A stretch of DNA of 64,000 nucleotides from Variovorax sp. OAS795. GTDB lineage: Bacteria > Pseudomonadota > Gammaproteobacteria > Burkholderiales > Burkholderiaceae_C. How positions within the stretch are numbered: position 1 is the first letter of the stretch; every line of letters starts with the position of its first letter. The notes beneath the pieces were generated by a model. It was not told the origin of the DNA and did no database searches. It worked only from the letters and a program-made list of their open reading frames with translations. Positions 61,177 to 64,000 of the stretch are shown in pieces. The position numbers were made by a program, and so were the translations under genes. Where the stretch lies: NCBI RefSeq assembly GCF_040546685.1, contig NZ_JBEPOH010000001.1, forward strand, positions 2,790,001 to 2,854,000, written 5' to 3'.

Positions 61177-61899
61177 ATGAAAATCTTGGAGCACTATCGC
61201 GCGCTTATTAAGAATTCTGCAGATGTTTTTGAGACTTTATGCAGCGACAAAGACGCTTGCGGAGCCTTCGTGGCATCTCACAATTACATCCTCGAATTTG
61301 ACGCGTTAAGAACAGCCATAGCAGAAAGGCCGGAGGTTGTCGTCCTCGATTCTGCTGCGAAAGAATATCAATTTGCGCTTTTTGCGTTGGCAACTGGGCA
61401 ATATCGGCACGCTTTTGGAGGGCTCAGGTTAAGTTTTGAGCTCAGACTCGCTACGCTTCAATTTTCCGCTCATGAAATTGATTATCGGCAATGGGCAAGC
61501 GATTCGAAGGATATCAACTGGAACTCGTTAAAGGATGCGCAGAACGGAGTTTTTTCAATAAACTTCATCCGTGCATTCAACCCGGCGTTTGCCGAACACG
61601 GGAAGCAATACTCCGCTATTGCTGAAGCTGTTTATCGTGAGTGCTCCGAATTTGTACATGGAAATGCAGGCACGCACGCAATGTTGCCTTCCGAAATTAA
61701 TTTTCAAAATGAAGCTTCTGCCTCCTGGCACCAAAAAGCATCCATAATGCGCCTAGCGTTCACCTTTGCGTACGCGGCTCGCTATATCAACTACATTGAC
61801 AAAAAATCCACCGACTTGATCGAACCTATCCTCATAGATGTCCTCGGAAATCTACAGCCGATCCAAGCATTGTTCTCGCAACCAGCTAAGGTGAAATAG
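61177..61899 (+). CDS. putative HEPN-like helical protein
   Basis: This 240-aa, mostly helical protein follows a strong ribosome site (AAAGGAGGAGC). Near its middle, YRECSEFVHGNAGTH gives R154-x6-H161, which fits the R-x4-6-H motif of HEPN ribonucleases. The family cannot be named with certainty. Its stop directly abuts the ATPase start, so both are made from one transcript. HEPN-ATPase pairs are a recurrent theme in phage-defence and toxin-antitoxin loci, so a nuclease effector is a reasonable hypothesis. Confidence 0.65.
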   Translation: MKILEHYRALIKNSADVFETLCSDKDACGAFVASHNYILEFDALRTAIAERPEVVVLDSAAKEYQFALFALATGQYRHAFGGLRLSFELRLATLQFSAHEIDYRQWASDSKDINWNSLKDAQNGVFSINFIRAFNPAFAEHGKQYSAIAEAVYRECSEFVHGNAGTHAMLPSEINFQNEASASWHQKASIMRLAFTFAYAARYINYIDKKSTDLIEPILIDVLGNLQPIQALFSQPAKVK

Positions 61900-63510
61900 A
61901 TGGCAGACTTTTTCTTTCGAACTGAGGACATCAGGCCAGAGGAAGTACTTGACTATTTCGTCGAAAACACCCGCGACAGACAGCTAGTCGACGCATTAAA
62001 AAATAGAAACCCTGTCGTGCTTGTTGGTAGCAGAGGGGTAGGAAAGTCATTTTTGCTCAGGGTGGCCCAGAAAGAGCTCGCGGATTCTTTCAAGTCTGAA
62101 CGGGTTTTCCCGGTTTATATTAGCTTTGTACGAAGCTCATTGCTTCAATCGTCTGATCCTGATCAATTCAAGCATTGGATGCTTGCAAAGATTTGCTCGT
62201 CGGTGTTGAGGGCATTGACGCGAGAAGGTTTATTGGGCGGCATCCCAAAGAGTATCGGGTTGCTCGCCGGCGGATCAACCCCCGCTACGATTGAGTCTAC
62301 AAAAGTTGAAAAAATTGCGGATGCATATGAGGCATCTTGGAAACAGCCGAATGCTGCCGTGAGTGCGGACGGGATTCCGAGTCTGGACGACTTTAAAGAG
62401 GCGCTGGAGGATCTAAGTGACGAACTTGATATTTCCAGATTTGCGCTACTATTCGATGAGGCGGCACATATATTCCTCCCCGAGCAGCAGCGGCAATTTT
62501 TTACGATGTTTAGGGATTTGCGTTCGCATTGTATTACTTGCAATGCTGCTGTGTACCCGGGTGTAACTGCATTTGGTGAGACATTTCAGCCGGTCCATGA
62601 TGCAACGATGCTAAGCATAGACAGGGATATTCTCTCCTCGGACTATGTCGAGAATATGAGGGAGATTGTCCAAAAACAAGCTGACGCCAGTTTGCTTGCA
62701 CAAATTGCGCAGTATGGTCAGAACTTTGCAACTTTGGCATTCGCTGCGACAGGTAATCCTCGTCTTTTGCTCAAGACAATTGCCCGCTGTCCAAAAATGA
62801 ACTCGCAATCGGTAAACGATGCGATAAAAGAATTTTATCGGACCGAGATTTGGTCGGAGCATTCGACCTTGTCTGACAAATACGTAGGGCACAAGCCTCT
62901 GATTGACTGGGGGAGGGAATTTATCGAGGGACAGGTAATTCCGGATATAAAAGGAAAGAATGATTCCTATCTCGCCTCGGATAAAGCTACTTCGGCTTTT
63001 TTCTGGATTCATCGCGATGCACCTGAGCTGGTAAAGGAAGCGCTTAGAGTTTTGGCATATACGGGCATTGTGGTGGAAAACGCCGGCGGTATTAAGGCGA
63101 GTCGAGGAGAAATTGGTAAGCGTTATGTAATTAATCTTGGATGTTTGTTTGTCCATGAATCTTCGCCTACGAATTCGGCAGTTACAATTGCGCATGGTTT
63201 AACTCCGAAGCGCATGACGGAGTACGGCGCTACTTATCCCTCTTTCAAAAAACTTACGGATCAAGCAGCGCAGATCACTGGCGCTGCCATGACATTAGCG
63301 CTCAGCGTCCAACTGGACAGACCGGCGAGTGTCTTGGACTTAACTCAGTGGCAATTGGAAAAGCTCACCGAACTTGGCCTCAACACTGTGCGTGATGTAT
63401 TGAATGCCAAAGAAGCGAAACTTAAAGAGGCGAACTATGTCGGCGATGTGAGAGCGCGTCGCATGCGAAATGCCGCAATTGCGGCGGTGTTGGAATATCT
63501 CTCTGGATAG
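61900..63510 (+). CDS. AAA/ORC-like P-loop ATPase with C-terminal HhH-like tail
   Basis: This 536-aa protein has Walker A GSRGVGKS at 43-50 in VVLVGSRGVGKSFLLR and Walker B at about 181-187 (FALLFDEAAHIF), with a DEAAH end. A long middle region is helical. The last 65 residues (LTQWQLEKLTELGLN to GDVRARRMRNAAI) look like a helix-hairpin-helix DNA-binding unit similar to the alpha-CTD of RNA polymerase. It starts on the base after the HEPN-like stop. It probably senses nucleic acid or phage activity and controls its partner. Function unproven. Confidence 0.75.
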   Translation: MADFFFRTEDIRPEEVLDYFVENTRDRQLVDALKNRNPVVLVGSRGVGKSFLLRVAQKELADSFKSERVFPVYISFVRSSLLQSSDPDQFKHWMLAKICSSVLRALTREGLLGGIPKSIGLLAGGSTPATIESTKVEKIADAYEASWKQPNAAVSADGIPSLDDFKEALEDLSDELDISRFALLFDEAAHIFLPEQQRQFFTMFRDLRSHCITCNAAVYPGVTAFGETFQPVHDATMLSIDRDILSSDYVENMREIVQKQADASLLAQIAQYGQNFATLAFAATGNPRLLLKTIARCPKMNSQSVNDAIKEFYRTEIWSEHSTLSDKYVGHKPLIDWGREFIEGQVIPDIKGKNDSYLASDKATSAFFWIHRDAPELVKEALRVLAYTGIVVENAGGIKASRGEIGKRYVINLGCLFVHESSPTNSAVTIAHGLTPKRMTEYGATYPSFKKLTDQAAQITGAAMTLALSVQLDRPASVLDLTQWQLEKLTELGLNTVRDVLNAKEAKLKEANYVGDVRARRMRNAAIAAVLEYLSG

Positions 63511-63515
63511 ATGGA

Positions 63516-63567
63516 GCGAGCCGACTCTTAAGAAATGTCGATTGAATTTCCCAAAGTAGCGGCTCGC
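63516..63567 (+). terminator. inverted repeat after the ATPase gene
   Basis: GCGAGCCG (63516-63523) and CGGCTCGC (63560-63567) are perfect 8-bp arms 36 nt apart, starting 6 bp after the ATPase stop and before the convergent PrtN-like gene. It could end transcription or mark an element boundary. No T-run follows. Confidence 0.35.
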
Positions 63568-63594
63568 GCCCTCGCAGTGCGCATCGCGGCCGTC

Positions 63595-63870
63595 CTAATC
63601 AGCGCGATGTGATCCAAGCTGAGATAGTTCTTTTCGTGCAGCTTCTTGACGGGCGTCGAGATACTCTGCGAGATCTTGGATGCCGACGCCTTTGAGAGAT
63701 TTCTGGCTGCTTGGATCTGTCCGAACCAACGGTAAACGGATTTCGCCCGTTATGCACTTCGCGGCAAGTTTTTTTAAGTCAAGATGGGAAAAGAAGTCGC
63801 GGCGAATCCATTCAAGTGGAATGATGGGCTGCGCGTCGTACTGAGCCATGAGAAGAAATATGGTCTTCAT
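63595..63870 (-). CDS. PrtN-family pyocin-activator-like protein
   Basis: This 91-aa protein starts at 63870 with MKTIFLLMAQYDAQPIIPLEWIRRD, the signature of the PrtN (pyocin activator) family, followed by FFSHLDLKKLAAKCITGEIRLPLVR and GIQDLAEYLDARQEAARKE. Such small proteins often sit beside integrases of dusA-type islands and prophages. A longer open frame to 63978 adds residues without similarity. It converges with the ATPase gene. It may control expression of island genes. Confidence 0.82.
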   Translation of the reverse strand: MKTIFLLMAQYDAQPIIPLEWIRRDFFSHLDLKKLAAKCITGEIRLPLVRTDPSSQKSLKGVGIQDLAEYLDARQEAARKELSQLGSHRAD

Positions 63871-64000
63871 TCTTTCATCTCTCTTGCCTTGATGCCTGCT
63901 CATTAAAAGCTGAGCGAGAGCATGGACCATGCTGCTGCCGCCACTCGTGGAACTTGTCCGTTGCCAAGGGCGCGACATCTGTCCACCCGATGGGCCAGCC
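63871..64000. other. upstream sequence at the window end
   Basis: The last 130 bp lie upstream of the PrtN-like gene. A short frame runs across them but has no family similarity. The sequence is cut by the window edge. Confidence 0.3.

Larger units (their letters stand above)
60510..64000. mobile_element. dusA-associated genomic island, left part (continues past window)
   Basis: From the dusA scar on, codon use becomes AT-richer, with many AAA, ATT and TTT codons and short AT runs unlike the hox region. Cargo is an orphan gene, a putative HEPN-ATPase pair and a PrtN-family gene. No transposase is seen. The far end and an intact integrase are probably outside the window. Confidence 0.6.

Noticed and set aside
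60510..64000. A prophage
   Set aside because: A PrtN-like gene and an att-like scar are present, but no phage structural, replication or lysis genes are seen in the window. Island is the safer call.
1..64000. CRISPR arrays, tRNA or rRNA genes
   Set aside because: No regularly spaced repeats and no cloverleaf or rRNA-like segments were recognised by eye; a dedicated tRNA search was not possible.

Overview
The window is high-GC DNA from what looks like a betaproteobacterium of the order Burkholderiales, probably Comamonadaceae (Variovorax-like). This is inferred from three Bug/TctC-type periplasmic receptors, dense catabolic operons, and a hydrogenase cluster laid out like that of Cupriavidus necator (Ralstonia eutropha). 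About 60 protein genes are supported. No rRNA, tRNA or CRISPR array was seen.

Region 1 (1-30 kb) is catabolic. A Bug receptor, a cupin, a fumarylacetoacetate-hydrolase-fold enzyme and an SDR dehydrogenase run forward (63-3565). A reverse operon (7113-3634) encodes a beta-keto acid cleavage enzyme, a hotdog thioesterase, a VanA-like Rieske oxygenase and a VanB-like reductase. It diverges from two FAH enzymes, a second cupin and a TetR regulator (7343-10859). A second reverse pair of transport receptors diverges from an extradiol (VOC) dioxygenase, Rieske ferredoxin, MFS and flavin monooxygenase operon, followed by LysR, a DapA-like lyase, a frameshifted Bug receptor, an ornithine-cyclodeaminase-like protein and an aldehyde dehydrogenase. 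An envelope module (RND/MMPL exporter and Ycf48-like propeller, divergent from DUF1302 and DUF1329) follows. Its divergent promoter shares a paired-operator architecture with the 7.2 kb promoter, so the envelope module and the ring-oxygenase operons look co-regulated.

Region 2 (30-38.3 kb) is a forward operon of aldehyde dehydrogenase, FAD flavoprotein and a complete branched-chain-type ABC importer (livKHMGF-like), closed by an IclR regulator.

Region 3 (38.4-59.4 kb, all reverse) is a complete [NiFe]-hydrogenase locus, read as hoxK G (hupE) Z M L O Q R T V - hypA B F C D E (unknown orf) X - hoxA B C J. HoxK has the six-cysteine proximal-cluster pattern of oxygen-tolerant membrane-bound hydrogenases. 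HoxB, HoxC, HoxJ and HoxA form an H2-sensing regulatory hydrogenase with a two-component system. A sigma-54 promoter, an IHF match and an upstream dyad lie in front of hoxK.

Region 4 (29.2-30.0 kb and 59.7-60.4 kb) holds scars: a hoxJ 3' fragment, two decayed copies of a phosphoglycolate-phosphatase-like gene, and an integrase remnant. At 60.43 kb a 5' fragment of dusA marks an integration site. From there to the window end the DNA is less GC-rich and carries island cargo: an orphan, a putative HEPN protein paired with an AAA-type ATPase (candidate defence system), and a PrtN-family activator.
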